A DNA stretch of 64,000 nt, from NCBI GenBank assembly GCA_045613745.1, contig JAZLBP010000010.1, positions 1 through 64,000 of the forward strand. The letters are read 5' to 3'. Shown here one piece after another: positions 8,424 through 17,115 of the stretch (position 1 is its first letter; the number at the start of each line of letters is the position of its first letter). Under the pieces are notes generated by a model, which searched no databases, was not told the origin of the DNA, and saw only the letters and a program-made list of their open reading frames with translations. The stretch comes from UBA940 sp045613745 (GTDB taxonomy: Bacteria; Bacteroidota; Bacteroidia; Bacteroidales; Rikenellaceae). Both the position numbers and the translations under genes were made by a program.

Positions 8424-9523
8424 GACTTCTCACAGAGCGCGAACTGAAAGCCGTGTTGTGGTTGCTGCCAATGTTGATTGCTGGCGGCATCCTCGCGTGG
8501 CGTGCGTCGTATCCTCCCGTAAGCAACGAGCAGATTGCCCAACTCGAAGAGGTGGTCGATAGTCTGTCCGCCGAGAGTGCCGAACTGTTTGAATTCGACC
8601 CTAACACGGTTGAGTTCTTCGACCTGTGTCGTATGGGTTTCACGCGCAATCAGGCGTTGAGTATCATCAAATATCGTGAGCGCGGCAAGGTGTTCGAAAT
8701 CCCCGAAGACTTCGCCTCGTGCTATGCCGTCAGCGAGAGCACATTCAACGCCCTGCGACCCTACATCCGCATCGGCAAGGAGTACGCCCTCAAAACTTTT
8801 CCGAAGACCACCGAGCCTACCCCGAAACCTCGCACCGCTCCCTCGGCCGAGCGCTTTGAGTTTATGCCCGACACGGCTGGCGTTGCGACCTTTGTGCGCC
8901 TCGGATTCTCCGAACGCCAAGCCCAAACCATCATCAAGTACCGAACTTCGTGCGGAGGTTTTTATTCGGCCGAGCAGTTTGAGAGGTGCTATGCTGTGAG
9001 TACCGAGGTTGCCGAGCAGTTGCGCCCCTATGCCGTCTATGCGCCCAAGCCCACAGAGCCGACCGACACACCGACCGCCAAAGAGGAGATATTTCCCATC
9101 GAACTGAATTCCGCCGACTCGGCACTGCTTTGCCGCGTGGTGGGCATTGGCCCCAAAAGCGCAGCCGCCATCATCGAATACCGCCAAAGGCTCGGCGGAT
9201 TCCACTCCGCCGAGCAATTATCGGAGGTTTGGGCGGTCACAGAGCAAAATTTTGAAAGAATTTTACCACAAATTTGGGTAGATAGTTGCAATATTTCAAA
9301 AATAGATATTAACTTTGCGCCCGCAAAGGAGCTATTGGGTCATCCATACTTGGCTCCAAAGCTTGTAAGAAAGATATTGAAAGAAAGGCAATTGAAAGGA
9401 GGTTGGTGCTCACCAGAAGATTTTTACAACGATAAAATCTTAACTACGCAAGAACAGGCGAAACTCGCCCCATACCTCATTTTCAGGAGCGAGAAACCAA
9501 AAAACCAATCGAATTTTAATTAA
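8420..9523 (+). CDS. membrane-anchored helix-hairpin-helix (ComEA-like) repeat protein
   Basis: A 367-aa protein. After a short basic N-terminus there is one transmembrane helix (LWLLPMLIAGGILAW). Four successive ~60-residue helix-hairpin-helix units follow, each starting from E/D-F/L/I-N-like residues and containing I-I-K/E-Y-R and G-G-F-x-S/P-x-E-x-F/L. The third unit has the classic V-G-I-G-P-K-S-A hairpin. The family binds DNA non-specifically (ComEA, DNA uptake or repair). The start is the ATG at 8420 that overlaps the UbiD-type stop. A role in DNA uptake is inference. Four units is more than classic ComEA. Confidence 0.8.
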   Translation: MRLLTERELKAVLWLLPMLIAGGILAWRASYPPVSNEQIAQLEEVVDSLSAESAELFEFDPNTVEFFDLCRMGFTRNQALSIIKYRERGKVFEIPEDFASCYAVSESTFNALRPYIRIGKEYALKTFPKTTEPTPKPRTAPSAERFEFMPDTAGVATFVRLGFSERQAQTIIKYRTSCGGFYSAEQFERCYAVSTEVAEQLRPYAVYAPKPTEPTDTPTAKEEIFPIELNSADSALLCRVVGIGPKSAAAIIEYRQRLGGFHSAEQLSEVWAVTEQNFERILPQIWVDSCNISKIDINFAPAKELLGHPYLAPKLVRKILKERQLKGGWCSPEDFYNDKILTTQEQAKLAPYLIFRSEKPKNQSNFN

Positions 9524-9545
9524 ACTTTATAATTTTTTTACCACT

Positions 9546-9737
9546 ATGATTATTATGCCTATCAAAGAGGGCGAGAACATCGAGCGCGCTCTCAAAAAAT
9601 TCAAACGTAAATACGAGCGTACCGGCGTTCTGAAAGAGTTGCGCCGTCGTCAGTACTTTACCAAACCGTCGATTGCAAAACGTGACGCTATGATGCACGC
9701 CATCTACGTTGAGCAACTGCACCGCGACGACGAGTAA
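9546..9737 (+). CDS. rpsU: 30S ribosomal protein S21
   Basis: A 63-aa basic protein that begins MIIMPIKEGENIERALKKF, the standard S21 N-terminus (P-V/I-K-E-G-E-N-I-E-x-A-L), followed by RKYERTGVLKELRRRQYF. It is a component of the small subunit near the platform and the anti-SD region of 16S rRNA. It starts 22 bp after the HhH gene and is followed by a strong terminator. In Bacteroidetes S21 has been linked with sequestration of the anti-SD, in keeping with the missing SD sequences here. Confidence 0.96.
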   Translation: MIIMPIKEGENIERALKKFKRKYERTGVLKELRRRQYFTKPSIAKRDAMMHAIYVEQLHRDDE

Positions 9738-9761
9738 TCCTGATAATTGCTCAAACAACAT

Positions 9762-9801
9762 AAGACCATCCTTCGCACCGAAGGGTGGTCTTGTTTTATT
9801 T
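9762..9801 (+). terminator. rpsU terminator
   Basis: AAGACCATCCTTCG pairs with GAAGGGTGGTCTT (one wobble), followed by TGTTTTATTT. Confidence 0.85.
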
Positions 9802-9844
9802 GGGTGAGGAGGAGATGGGGGGCGGCATACATATATAATATACA

Positions 9845-9882
9845 TAAAGAAAGCCACCCGAACCGAAAGGCTGGGCGGCTTT
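9845..9882 (-). terminator. pyrE terminator
   Basis: On the minus strand AAAGCCGCCC pairs with GGGTGGCTTT and is followed by CTTTATG. It lies 30 bp after the pyrE stop, convergent with the rpsU terminator. Confidence 0.7.
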
Positions 9883-9911
9883 GCTAAAAACGTATTCTTG
9901 CGCGACGGTGT

Positions 9912-10538
9912 TTAGAACTTGTCGGGAGCTTTGCGCCACTCTTGCAAGAACGCCATATCATCCTCCGAAACATAACCTTCGGCAGCAGCCAGAGGAATCA
10001 TAGTCTCGTAGTTGCTCAAAGTGTCGAGAGTAACACCGGCCTTGGCAAAAGCCTCAGTTGCGATGGGGAAGCCATAGGTGAAGATGGCAACCATACCCAT
10101 AACCTCGGCACCTGCGGCACGAAGAGCCTCAACTGCGCTGAGCGAGCTAACACCGGTCGAAACCAAGTCCTCGACAACAACAACTTTTGCACCCTCGGGC
10201 AGCGAACCTTCGATTTGGTTACCCAAGCCGTGACCCTTGGGAGCCGAACGAACATAGATAAAGGGTTTGCCCATCTTCTCGGCAACCAACACTCCGTGAG
10301 CAATCGCGCCGGTAGCCACACCTGCGATGATGTCTGCATCGGGATATTTGGCGGCAATAACCTCTGCAAAGCTCTCGTACACCAAGCGACGAGTCTCGGG
10401 GAACGACAAAATCTTGCGGTTATCGCAGTAAATCGGCGAGTGCCAACCCGACGCCCAAGTAAAAAGATTTGCAGGTGACAGTTTTATTGCTTTAATTTGC
10501 AAAAGGCTTTGAGCCACTTTTTGTGCTATTGTATTCAT
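9912..10538 (-). CDS. pyrE: orotate phosphoribosyltransferase
   Basis: A 208-aa type I phosphoribosyltransferase that makes orotidine 5-phosphate from orotate and PRPP in UMP synthesis. The PRPP-binding loop VVVVEDLVSTGVS is at residues 119-131. The catalytic flexible loop RSAPKGHGLGNQIEG is near 97-111, and the N-terminal hood contains SGWHSPIYCDNR. Full length. Its ATG is only 9 bp from the ATG of the divergent Nudix gene, so its promoter must lie within or across that gene. Confidence 0.96.
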   Translation of the reverse strand: MNTIAQKVAQSLLQIKAIKLSPANLFTWASGWHSPIYCDNRKILSFPETRRLVYESFAEVIAAKYPDADIIAGVATGAIAHGVLVAEKMGKPFIYVRSAPKGHGLGNQIEGSLPEGAKVVVVEDLVSTGVSSLSAVEALRAAGAEVMGMVAIFTYGFPIATEAFAKAGVTLDTLSNYETMIPLAAAEGYVSEDDMAFLQEWRKAPDKF

Positions 10539-10547
10539 AATACTAAA

Positions 10548-11156
10548 ATGATTATTACATTATTTTCGGAGTATAAAGGTATATATTTCGTTCGGAACGA
10601 CCAAACGTTGGAGGCGTTTTTTTCGAAATACGTCACCGACACACCCCAAAGAGACGAGGTTGTGGAGCGCCTGAAAGAGTGCGAGGGGCTATATATTATA
10701 AGTAGCGACCCCGAGCAAGCCTACCGCCATTTTGCCTCGCAGTTTACCGAGATCGAGGCCGCAGGAGGTGTTGTTGCAATGGGTGGCAACCTGCTGACTA
10801 TGCGCCGCAACGGCCGTTGGGACCTGCCCAAAGGACACTTGGAGGAGGGCGAAAGCATCGAGCAGTGTGCTGCACGCGAGGTGGCCGAGGAGTGTGGCTT
10901 GGAGTTGGAGAACCTGCACGTTACGGCTCACATTGCCGACACCCTGCACTTCTACTACTTCCCCAAGACCCAGCGCTGGGAACTCAAAACAACCCATTGG
11001 TATGCGATGGACTACGACGGAGCGGCCGACACCGCACCCCAAACCGAGGAGGGTATCACCGAGGTTGAGTGGATTGACCGCAGCAAGGCCGCACAACACT
11101 TTGCAGACAGTTTCGGCACCATTCGCACAGTTATTGACAACTATCTAAATTTATAA
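10548..11156 (+). CDS. Nudix hydrolase
   Basis: A 202-aa protein with a complete Nudix box G96-x5-E-x7-REVAEECGL, which binds the metal ion and cleaves nucleoside-diphosphate derivatives. An ~75-residue N-terminal extension precedes the Nudix fold and may set substrate specificity. The start at 10548 (MIITLFSEYKG) is chosen. An earlier ATG at 10497 would run into pyrE coding sequence. It is divergent from pyrE and is followed 2 bp later by the S9 peptidase gene, probably the same operon. Substrate unknown. Confidence 0.9.
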   Translation: MIITLFSEYKGIYFVRNDQTLEAFFSKYVTDTPQRDEVVERLKECEGLYIISSDPEQAYRHFASQFTEIEAAGGVVAMGGNLLTMRRNGRWDLPKGHLEEGESIEQCAAREVAEECGLELENLHVTAHIADTLHFYYFPKTQRWELKTTHWYAMDYDGAADTAPQTEEGITEVEWIDRSKAAQHFADSFGTIRTVIDNYLNL

Positions 11157-11158
11157 AT

Positions 11159-13264
11159 ATGAAACTAAAACTTTTTACAATTATGGCTCTTTCGGCTCTT
11201 ACACTTGGCTCGTGCGCAGGCTCGACCGACGCACCCGTTGTAACCGACGCCGAAGTTGCGCCTGCACTCACCCCCGCCGAGATTGAAGCGGGAGTACTGA
11301 CCCCCGAAGTAATGTGGAAAATGGGACGCGTAGGCTCGCACTCGCTGTCGCCCGACGGCTCGACCCTACTCTACACCATCACCTATTACAATATGGAGGA
11401 GAACAAGGGTATCACCGCAATCTACACCCAACCTGCCGAGGGTGGTGAGCGTGTGCGCCTAACCGCCAACACCTGCAACTCGTCGTCGCCCGTGTGGAGC
11501 ACCGATGGCAGCCGCATCTACTACGCATCGAACGCCTCGGGTAGCAACCAACTTTGGAGTATGGATGCCGATGGTCGCAACAAGGTGCAAATGACCGACG
11601 TCGAGGGTGGCATCGAGAGTTTTGGTGTTTCGCCCACAGGCGAGGCTATGTTCTACACCGCCAAAGTTCACGTTGTGGACATCCGCTCGGAGCGTCAACA
11701 CCCCGATATGGCAAAATCGAAGGCCAAAATCTACGACGACCTGATGGTACGCCACTGGGACTATTGGGATGAGGGTGACTACTCGCACATCTTCGTAGCC
11801 GAAATCAAGAACGGCAAAGCAGGCGAGGGCAAAGACATTATGGAGGGTGAGCCTTGGGATGCACCCCTTGCACCCTACTTCGACTCTGCCGAAATCGCTT
11901 GGAACAACGCCGGTACCATTTTGGCCTACACCTGCAAGAAACAAACAGGTAAGGAGTATGCCGTTTCGACCGACTCGGACATTTTCCTCTACAACCCTGC
12001 AGACGGCACTACCACCAACATCTGCGAGGGCAAAAACCTTGTGGGCTACGACAAATACCCCGTATTCTCGCCCGATGATTCGCGCATCGCGTTCCGCAGT
12101 ATGCGTCGCGCAGGCAACGAGTCGGACAAGGAGCGTCTGATGGTATATTATATGGAGAGCGGCAACGTACGCGAAATCACCTACGCCTTCGACTACAATG
12201 CCGAGGATTTGGTGTGGGACGGCAACAATGACATTCTGTTCATCGCTCCCATCCACGCAACTCACCAAGTGTGCCACACCGACCTTGCGGGCAACGTTAC
12301 CATTCTGACCCAAGGAGACCACGACCTGCACGGACTGACTGTGGCCGGCGGTCGCGCAGCTGTGTCGAAACAAACCCACCAACAAGCCTCGGAGCTGTGC
12401 CTCGTGTCGCTTGCCGATGGCGCGGTTAACCAAGTAACCAACATCAATGCCGCCATCTACGACAACATCCGTATGGGTAGCACCGAAAAACACTGGGTAC
12501 GCACCACCGACGGCAAAGAGATGCTCACCTGGGTTATCCTGCCGCCCGATTTCGACCCCACAAAGAAATACCCCACCCTGCTCTACTGCCAAGGTGGTCC
12601 TCAAAGCGTTGTCAGCCAATTCTGGAGCTACCGCTGGAACTTCCAGCTGATGGCAGCACAAGGCTACATCGTGGTTGCTCCCAACCGCCGCGGTCTGCCT
12701 TCGTTCGGCCAAGAGTGGCTCGACCAAATCTCGGGCGACTACTCGGGACAAAACATCCGCGACCTGTTGGCTGCTATCGACTACGTGTCGGCTAAGCCCT
12801 GGTCGGATGAGACTCGTCTGGGTTGTGTAGGTGCAAGCTATGGCGGCTACTCGACCTTCTTTATGGCAGGCAACCACCAAAAACGTTTCAAAGCGCTGAT
12901 TGCTCACTGCGGTATCTTCAACTTCGAGAGTATGTACGGCCACACCGAGGAGTTGTGGTTTGTAAACAACGACTACAAAGGCGCATACTGGGATAAGAGC
13001 AACGCCACCGCACAACGTTCGTACGCCAACTCGCCCCACAAGTTTGTCAGCAAATGGGACACCCCCATCCTGATCTTCACCGGCGAGAAGGACTACCGTA
13101 TCCCCTACACTCAAAGTTTGGAGGCCTTCACCGCCGCACAACTTATGGGCGTACCCTCGCGTCTGGTATCGTTCGAGAACGAGGCACACCAAGTGTTCAA
13201 ACCCCAAAACTCGGTGGTATGGAACCGCGAGTTCTTTGGTTGGCTTGACAAATACCTGAAATAA
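11159..13264 (+). CDS. S9 family prolyl-oligopeptidase-type dipeptidyl peptidase, lipoprotein
   Basis: A 701-aa lipoprotein (lipobox LTLGSC, Cys19). A WD40/TolB-like beta-propeller spans roughly residues 50-420, followed by an alpha/beta-hydrolase domain. The catalytic triad is visible as Ser560 in GASYGG, Asp645 in GEKDYRIP and His677 in NEAHQV. The closest resemblance is to DPP5/acylaminoacyl-peptidase enzymes that trim peptides in the periplasm of asaccharolytic Bacteroidetes. It lies 2 bp after the Nudix gene and has its own terminator. The exact peptide preference cannot be read from sequence. Confidence 0.9.
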   Translation: MKLKLFTIMALSALTLGSCAGSTDAPVVTDAEVAPALTPAEIEAGVLTPEVMWKMGRVGSHSLSPDGSTLLYTITYYNMEENKGITAIYTQPAEGGERVRLTANTCNSSSPVWSTDGSRIYYASNASGSNQLWSMDADGRNKVQMTDVEGGIESFGVSPTGEAMFYTAKVHVVDIRSERQHPDMAKSKAKIYDDLMVRHWDYWDEGDYSHIFVAEIKNGKAGEGKDIMEGEPWDAPLAPYFDSAEIAWNNAGTILAYTCKKQTGKEYAVSTDSDIFLYNPADGTTTNICEGKNLVGYDKYPVFSPDDSRIAFRSMRRAGNESDKERLMVYYMESGNVREITYAFDYNAEDLVWDGNNDILFIAPIHATHQVCHTDLAGNVTILTQGDHDLHGLTVAGGRAAVSKQTHQQASELCLVSLADGAVNQVTNINAAIYDNIRMGSTEKHWVRTTDGKEMLTWVILPPDFDPTKKYPTLLYCQGGPQSVVSQFWSYRWNFQLMAAQGYIVVAPNRRGLPSFGQEWLDQISGDYSGQNIRDLLAAIDYVSAKPWSDETRLGCVGASYGGYSTFFMAGNHQKRFKALIAHCGIFNFESMYGHTEELWFVNNDYKGAYWDKSNATAQRSYANSPHKFVSKWDTPILIFTGEKDYRIPYTQSLEAFTAAQLMGVPSRLVSFENEAHQVFKPQNSVVWNREFFGWLDKYLK

Positions 13265-13286
13265 GCCACAACGGCCCTAACACAAT

Positions 13287-13323
13287 AAAAACACCCCCGA
13301 CTCAAAATGTCGGGGGTGTTTTT
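13287..13323 (+). terminator. terminator of the S9 peptidase gene
   Basis: AAAACACCCCCGA pairs perfectly with TCGGGGGTGTTTT, and the T-run is part of the stem end and beyond. It is strong and could act in both directions. Confidence 0.88.
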
Positions 13324-13374
13324 ATTACACCATCTGCTCAACCAAGCACCTCGGCGCTTAATCGATATATAGCA

Positions 13375-13416
13375 AAAAGAAAAAAGCCTCGACACTTTGG
13401 AAGTATCAAGGCTTTT
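13375..13416 (-). terminator. terminator of tRNA-Pro
   Basis: On the minus strand, arms at 13401-13416 and 13382-13397 pair over 16 bp with two wobbles, followed by a T-rich tract. It starts one base after the tRNA 3-prime end. Confidence 0.75.
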
Positions 13417-13417
13417 G

Positions 13418-13492
13418 TCGGGGTGACAAGATTCGAACTTGCGACCACACGCCCCCCAGACGCGTACTCTAACCGGGCTGAGCTACACCCCG
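13418..13492 (-). tRNA. tRNA-Pro (GGG)
   Basis: On the minus strand the acceptor CGGGGTG pairs with CACCCCG, the discriminator is A, and the anticodon stem CGCGT/GCGTG carries loop CTGGGGG, giving anticodon GGG. The T-loop is TTCGAAT. CCA is not encoded. A terminator follows at once. Confidence 0.92.
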
Positions 13493-13580
13493 AACGGTGT
13501 ATTGAATTTCGAGTTACTCTCTCAATTCGGGATGCAAATATAGAGCTTTTTTTTTAACTACATACATTTTCGTCGTTTTT

Positions 13581-13612
13581 TTTGCATTTTTTTTCACATT
13601 TCTCTAACTTTG
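13581..13612 (+). promoter_or_regulatory. promoter of the ABC importer operon
   Basis: TTTG (13581-13584), 20 bp, TAACTTTG (13605-13612): one base from the ideal Bacteroidetes spacing. The leader is about 16 nt, so there is no room for a cobalamin riboswitch. Confidence 0.6.
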
Positions 13613-13632
13613 TATCAATCAATGGATGAAAA

Positions 13633-14706
13633 ATGACTTTTTCAAAAGAAATAATCATCATTTTTTGTGCGCTATTTTTGGCCTCTTGCGGCGGAGCGAG
13701 CACCCAAAAACGGGAGTTTGAGCAGGTGTATTCGCCCAAATATGCCCATGGATTCGACATTGCAACCGATGGAACGGAGATTTTCCTCAGAATTTTCAAT
13801 CCGTTTCAGGGTCGCGGTGCAAGTGTGGCCGAAATTGCATTGAGCCAAACTGCCCGTCGCATTGTGTGTATGTCGTCGAGTCACGTTGCATTCCTCGACA
13901 GATTGGATGCAGCCGACAGAGTGGTGGGTGTGTCGGGACTGAGATTTGTCACGTCGCCCAACATCGACCCCGCAAAGGTGCGCGACGTGGGCTACGACTC
14001 CAACCTGAACTACGAGGTGATTGCATCGCTGCGACCCGACATTGTATTATTGTATGGTATCACGGGTGAGAATGCCACCATAAGTGCCAAGTTCGACGAA
14101 CTGCGCATCCCCTACGCCTACTTGGGCGAGCATACCGAGGTTACACCGCTTGCCAAGAGCGAGTGGCTGGTGGCCTTTGGCTATCTGTGCGGACTTGAAG
14201 AGAGGGCTATCCGCGAGTTTGAGGCCATTGCCGAGCGCTACGAGAGCCTTCGCGCAATGACTGCGGAGTGTGCGACGCGTCCGAGTGTTATGTTCAACAC
14301 GCCATACCGAGATGTGTGGTATGTGCCGAGCGACGATAGTTATATGGTGTCACTGGTGGCAGATGCGGGTGGATGTTATGTGTGCGCAGGCGATTCGTCA
14401 CATATGAGCCGCCCCATCGACATCGAAACGGCCTATGCCAAGGTTTCGGAGGCAGATTTTTGGTTTAATACCAATCAGACTGCATCGTTGGCGGAGCTCC
14501 GAGCTACCTACCCGCGATTTGCCGACACACGTGTGGTGCGCCAGGCGAAGGTTTATAATAACATTGCGCGCACAAACGCAGCTGGTGGCAGCGACTTCTG
14601 GGAGTCGGGCGTGGTATGTGCCGACGTTGTGCTGCGCGATATGATTGAGATTCTGCACCCCGAGGTGCTCGAACACGAACTTTATTACTACATCCGTTTG
14701 CAATGA
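13633..14706 (+). CDS. BtuF/FecB-type substrate-binding lipoprotein of an ABC importer
   Basis: A 357-aa lipoprotein (lipobox LFLASC, Cys19) of the helical-backbone class III binding proteins for cobalamin, haem or ferric siderophores. The domain has RRIVCMSSSHVAFLDRLDA and the paired N-terminal Rossmann lobe with LRPDIVLLYG. The first ~70 residues are an extra segment before the binding domain. Its stop overlaps the permease ATG (ATGA). The same window encodes B12-dependent MutAB, which makes cobalamin a reasonable guess, but ferric chelates cannot be excluded. No riboswitch is present. Confidence 0.85.
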   Translation: MTFSKEIIIIFCALFLASCGGASTQKREFEQVYSPKYAHGFDIATDGTEIFLRIFNPFQGRGASVAEIALSQTARRIVCMSSSHVAFLDRLDAADRVVGVSGLRFVTSPNIDPAKVRDVGYDSNLNYEVIASLRPDIVLLYGITGENATISAKFDELRIPYAYLGEHTEVTPLAKSEWLVAFGYLCGLEERAIREFEAIAERYESLRAMTAECATRPSVMFNTPYRDVWYVPSDDSYMVSLVADAGGCYVCAGDSSHMSRPIDIETAYAKVSEADFWFNTNQTASLAELRATYPRFADTRVVRQAKVYNNIARTNAAGGSDFWESGVVCADVVLRDMIEILHPEVLEHELYYYIRLQ

Positions 14707-15713
14707 CAACAAGACGAAATACTTTGTTCTTTGGCCTGACGGCCGTAGCGGTGGTTGTGCTCTTTGTGTGCGACCTCTTGCTCGGCTCGACATCGCTTGC
14801 GGTGAGTGACGTGTGGCACGCGCTCTTCGATGGTGGCGAGGGTGAGGTGGCCGTTATCGTGCGCAAGTTCCGTCTGCCCAAAGCTGTGGTGGCGGTACTG
14901 TGTGGCACGGCGCTTGGTGCAAGCGGACTGCAAATGCAGACTCTGTTCCGAAATCCGTTGGCAGGCCCATATGTGCTCGGTATCAGTTCGGGCGCAAGTT
15001 TGGGTGTGGCGCTGTTCTTGATGGGTGCACCACTGTTGGGTTTCGGTACTATGGCCTTCAACCTCGGAATGGCAGGCGCTGCGTGGATAGGTGCGGCACT
15101 GATATTCCTGCTGATTGTGAGCGTGAGCCGTAGAGTCCGAGATATTATGGTGGTATTGATTCTGGGTGTTATGTTCGGCAGTGTGGCGAGTGCCGCTGTC
15201 GAGATTATGCAATATTTCAGCACCGAGAGCTCGGTCAAGAGCTATGTGGTGTGGACAATGGGTAGTTTAGGCAATGTAACTTCTGCTCAACTTGCCATAA
15301 TGGCCCCCGTCGTAGTGGCGGGACTTGTGATGTCGGTGGCGACAATCAAACCGCTCAACGCAATGATGCTCGGCGAACAATATGCCGCAACTATGGGCGT
15401 GAATGTACGCCGTAGCCGCTTGGCAATTCTCATCTCGACCACTCTGCTTGCGGGTACTGTTACGGCCTTCTGCGGACCTATTGGTTTTGTCGGACTTGCG
15501 GTGCCCCACGTTGTTCGTATGGCTACGGGATGCGCCGACCACCGAGTGCTGATGCCGGGAACCATCCTTGTGGGAGCGGCGGTGATGTTGCTGTGCGACA
15601 TCTTGTCGAAAATGCCTGCGAGCGAGCTGACCCTGCCTATCAATACGGTGACAGCTCTGCTGGGCATACCTATAATAATAGTTGTCATCATCAAGGGACG
15701 TAATCTGTTTTAA
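14703..15713 (+). CDS. FecCD/BtuC-type ABC importer permease
   Basis: A 336-aa polytopic protein with about ten hydrophobic spans. Family signatures include GTALGASGLQMQTLFRNPLA (coupling with the ATPase) and the C-terminal GPIGFVGLAVPHVVR. It forms a dimeric channel for cobalamin or iron chelates. It overlaps the binding-protein stop by 4 bp, and the ATPase starts 3 bp after its own stop, so the three genes are one operon. Substrate assignment is as uncertain as for the binding protein. Confidence 0.92.
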   Translation: MTTRRNTLFFGLTAVAVVVLFVCDLLLGSTSLAVSDVWHALFDGGEGEVAVIVRKFRLPKAVVAVLCGTALGASGLQMQTLFRNPLAGPYVLGISSGASLGVALFLMGAPLLGFGTMAFNLGMAGAAWIGAALIFLLIVSVSRRVRDIMVVLILGVMFGSVASAAVEIMQYFSTESSVKSYVVWTMGSLGNVTSAQLAIMAPVVVAGLVMSVATIKPLNAMMLGEQYAATMGVNVRRSRLAILISTTLLAGTVTAFCGPIGFVGLAVPHVVRMATGCADHRVLMPGTILVGAAVMLLCDILSKMPASELTLPINTVTALLGIPIIIVVIIKGRNLF

Positions 15714-15716
15714 GCT

Positions 15717-16484
15717 ATGAGTGAGCAACGCATCGTAATACAACTTGCCAACACACGCGTGGCCTACGACACAGGAGAACTGTTCCGCGCAACGGCTACC
15801 ATCCGCGAGGGCGAACTGTGTGCGCTTGTGGGCCGCAACGGAACGGGCAAAAGCACCCTGCTGCGGATCCTTGCCGGAATTACCCCTCCGTCGCGTGGCG
15901 AGGTATTCGTGGGTGGAGTGGACTTGGCTGACGCTTCGCCGCGCGAACTTGCCAAACTTGTATCGTTTGTTTCGACCGAGCGAATCTCCGTTACAAACCT
16001 GCGTGTGCGCGATGTAGTGGCACTTGGACGCACACCCTACACCAACTGGTTTGGCTCGCTGACCGAGGCCGACAACGCTATTATCGAGCAAGCTATGCAG
16101 CGCGTGGGCGTGGCTCACTTTGCCGACAAACGCGTCAGCACGCTCAGCGACGGCGAGAATGCACGCGTGATGATTGCACGCGCATTGGCACAGCAGACAC
16201 CCGTCATTCTGCTCGACGAGCCGACCGCCTTCCTCGACATCGCAGGCAAGTACGAACTGTGCGAAATGCTTGGCGAGTTGTGTGCCGAGGGCAAGACCAT
16301 TCTCTTCTCGTCGCACGACCTTGCAACGGTATGGCATTCAGGCTGCTCGATGGCACTGATTTTTGAAGGAAAACTACACCACGGCACCGCCTCCGAGATG
16401 GCACAAAATCCCGCATTGAGCAGTTTTTTTGAATCTTCGGGGTTCCGGATGGATTACTCTACGGGGGTTCTGCATCGATTGTGA
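15717..16484 (+). CDS. FecE/BtuD-type ABC importer ATP-binding protein
   Basis: A 255-aa ATPase with Walker A GRNGTGKST (39-47), signature LSDGE (143-147; LSGGQ in most relatives) and Walker B VILLDEP (163-169), followed by the switch-region H near SSHDL. It energises the permease encoded just upstream. It is the last gene of the three-gene importer operon. No hairpin terminator is evident before the tRNA-Glu promoter, so read-through into the tRNA/rpsT unit is possible. Confidence 0.93.
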   Translation: MSEQRIVIQLANTRVAYDTGELFRATATIREGELCALVGRNGTGKSTLLRILAGITPPSRGEVFVGGVDLADASPRELAKLVSFVSTERISVTNLRVRDVVALGRTPYTNWFGSLTEADNAIIEQAMQRVGVAHFADKRVSTLSDGENARVMIARALAQQTPVILLDEPTAFLDIAGKYELCEMLGELCAEGKTILFSSHDLATVWHSGCSMALIFEGKLHHGTASEMAQNPALSSFFESSGFRMDYSTGVLHRL

Positions 16485-16503
16485 GAAAAAAAATCAAATA
16501 AAT

Positions 16504-16534
16504 TTTGCCATATCAAAAACATTGTCTATATTTG
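16504..16534 (+). promoter_or_regulatory. promoter of the tRNA-Glu/rpsT/tRNA-His unit
   Basis: TTTG (16504-16507), exactly 19 bp, TATATTTG (16527-16534): a perfect Bacteroidetes primary-sigma promoter, ending about 20 bp before tRNA-Glu. Confidence 0.8.
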
Positions 16535-16555
16535 CACCCACAAAATGAAAGGGAT

Positions 16556-16627
16556 GGCCCATTCGTCTATCGGTTAGGACGCAAGATTTTCATTCTTGAA
16601 AGAGGAGTTCGACTCTCCTATGGGCTA
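16556..16627 (+). tRNA. tRNA-Glu (UUC)
   Basis: The acceptor GGCCCAT pairs with ATGGGCT (first pair G-U), stem CAAGA/TCTTG encloses loop TTTTCAT with anticodon TTC, and the T-loop is TTCGACT. CCA is not encoded. It lies between a perfect promoter and rpsT. Confidence 0.93.
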
Positions 16628-16671
16628 CAAGATTTAATAAGTAAAAAAATAAAAAAATAACTCAGAAAGAT

Positions 16672-16923
16672 ATGGCAAACCATAAATCGTCGGAGAAGAG
16701 AATTCGTCAAACTGTTACCAAAAAACTGCGCAACCGCTACTCGCACAAAAGCGCTCGTACTGCTGTGAAAGCACTGCGTAACACCAGCGACAAAGCAGCC
16801 GCAGAGAAAATGTTGCCCAAAGTGGCTTCGATGTTGGATAAACTCGCTAAAAAGAACATTATCCACAAAAACAAAGCCGGCAACCTGAAGAGCAGCTTGA
16901 GCCTTTACGTTAACGCTCTCTAA
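16672..16923 (+). CDS. rpsT: 30S ribosomal protein S20
   Basis: An 83-aa, very basic helical protein that begins MANHKSSEKRIRQ and contains RNRYSHKSARTAVKALR, the S20 hallmark that binds 16S rRNA early in assembly. It lies 44 bp after tRNA-Glu and 47 bp before tRNA-His, with one promoter before and one terminator after the three genes. It is therefore probably excised from a mixed tRNA/mRNA transcript. Confidence 0.96.
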   Translation: MANHKSSEKRIRQTVTKKLRNRYSHKSARTAVKALRNTSDKAAAEKMLPKVASMLDKLAKKNIIHKNKAGNLKSSLSLYVNAL

Positions 16924-16970
16924 TCCATTAAGGTAAGGTAAAGTGTTTCCGCCTGAGAGAAACACAACAT

Positions 16971-17044
16971 GGTGGTTGTAGCTCAGTTGGCAGAGCATCG
17001 GATTGTGGTTCCGAGTGTCGTGGGTTCGAGCCCCATCATCCACC
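16971..17044 (+). tRNA. tRNA-His (GUG)
   Basis: Anticodon stem TCGGA/TCCGA with loop TTGTGGT gives anticodon GTG. The extra G at -1 pairs with C73 as in tRNA-His, and the T-loop is TTCGAGC. One T-T mismatch is present in the acceptor stem (pair 5-68). CCA is not encoded. Confidence 0.9.
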
Positions 17045-17056
17045 CTTAATACAGAG

Positions 17057-17090
17057 CAGGCGATCCAAACGGGTCGTCTGTTTTGTTTTG
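17057..17090 (+). terminator. terminator of the tRNA-Glu/rpsT/tRNA-His unit
   Basis: CAGGCGATCC pairs with GGGTCGTCTG over 10 bp (two wobbles), four-base loop, followed by TTTTGTTTTG. Confidence 0.85.
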
Positions 17091-17115
17091 TGTCTATCGA
17101 AATTAGGACCAAATG

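Noticed and set aside
13493..13632. cobalamin riboswitch upstream of the ABC importer
   Set aside because: The leader between promoter and ATG is about 16 nt, and no B12-box-like sequence is seen. The same holds for mutA.
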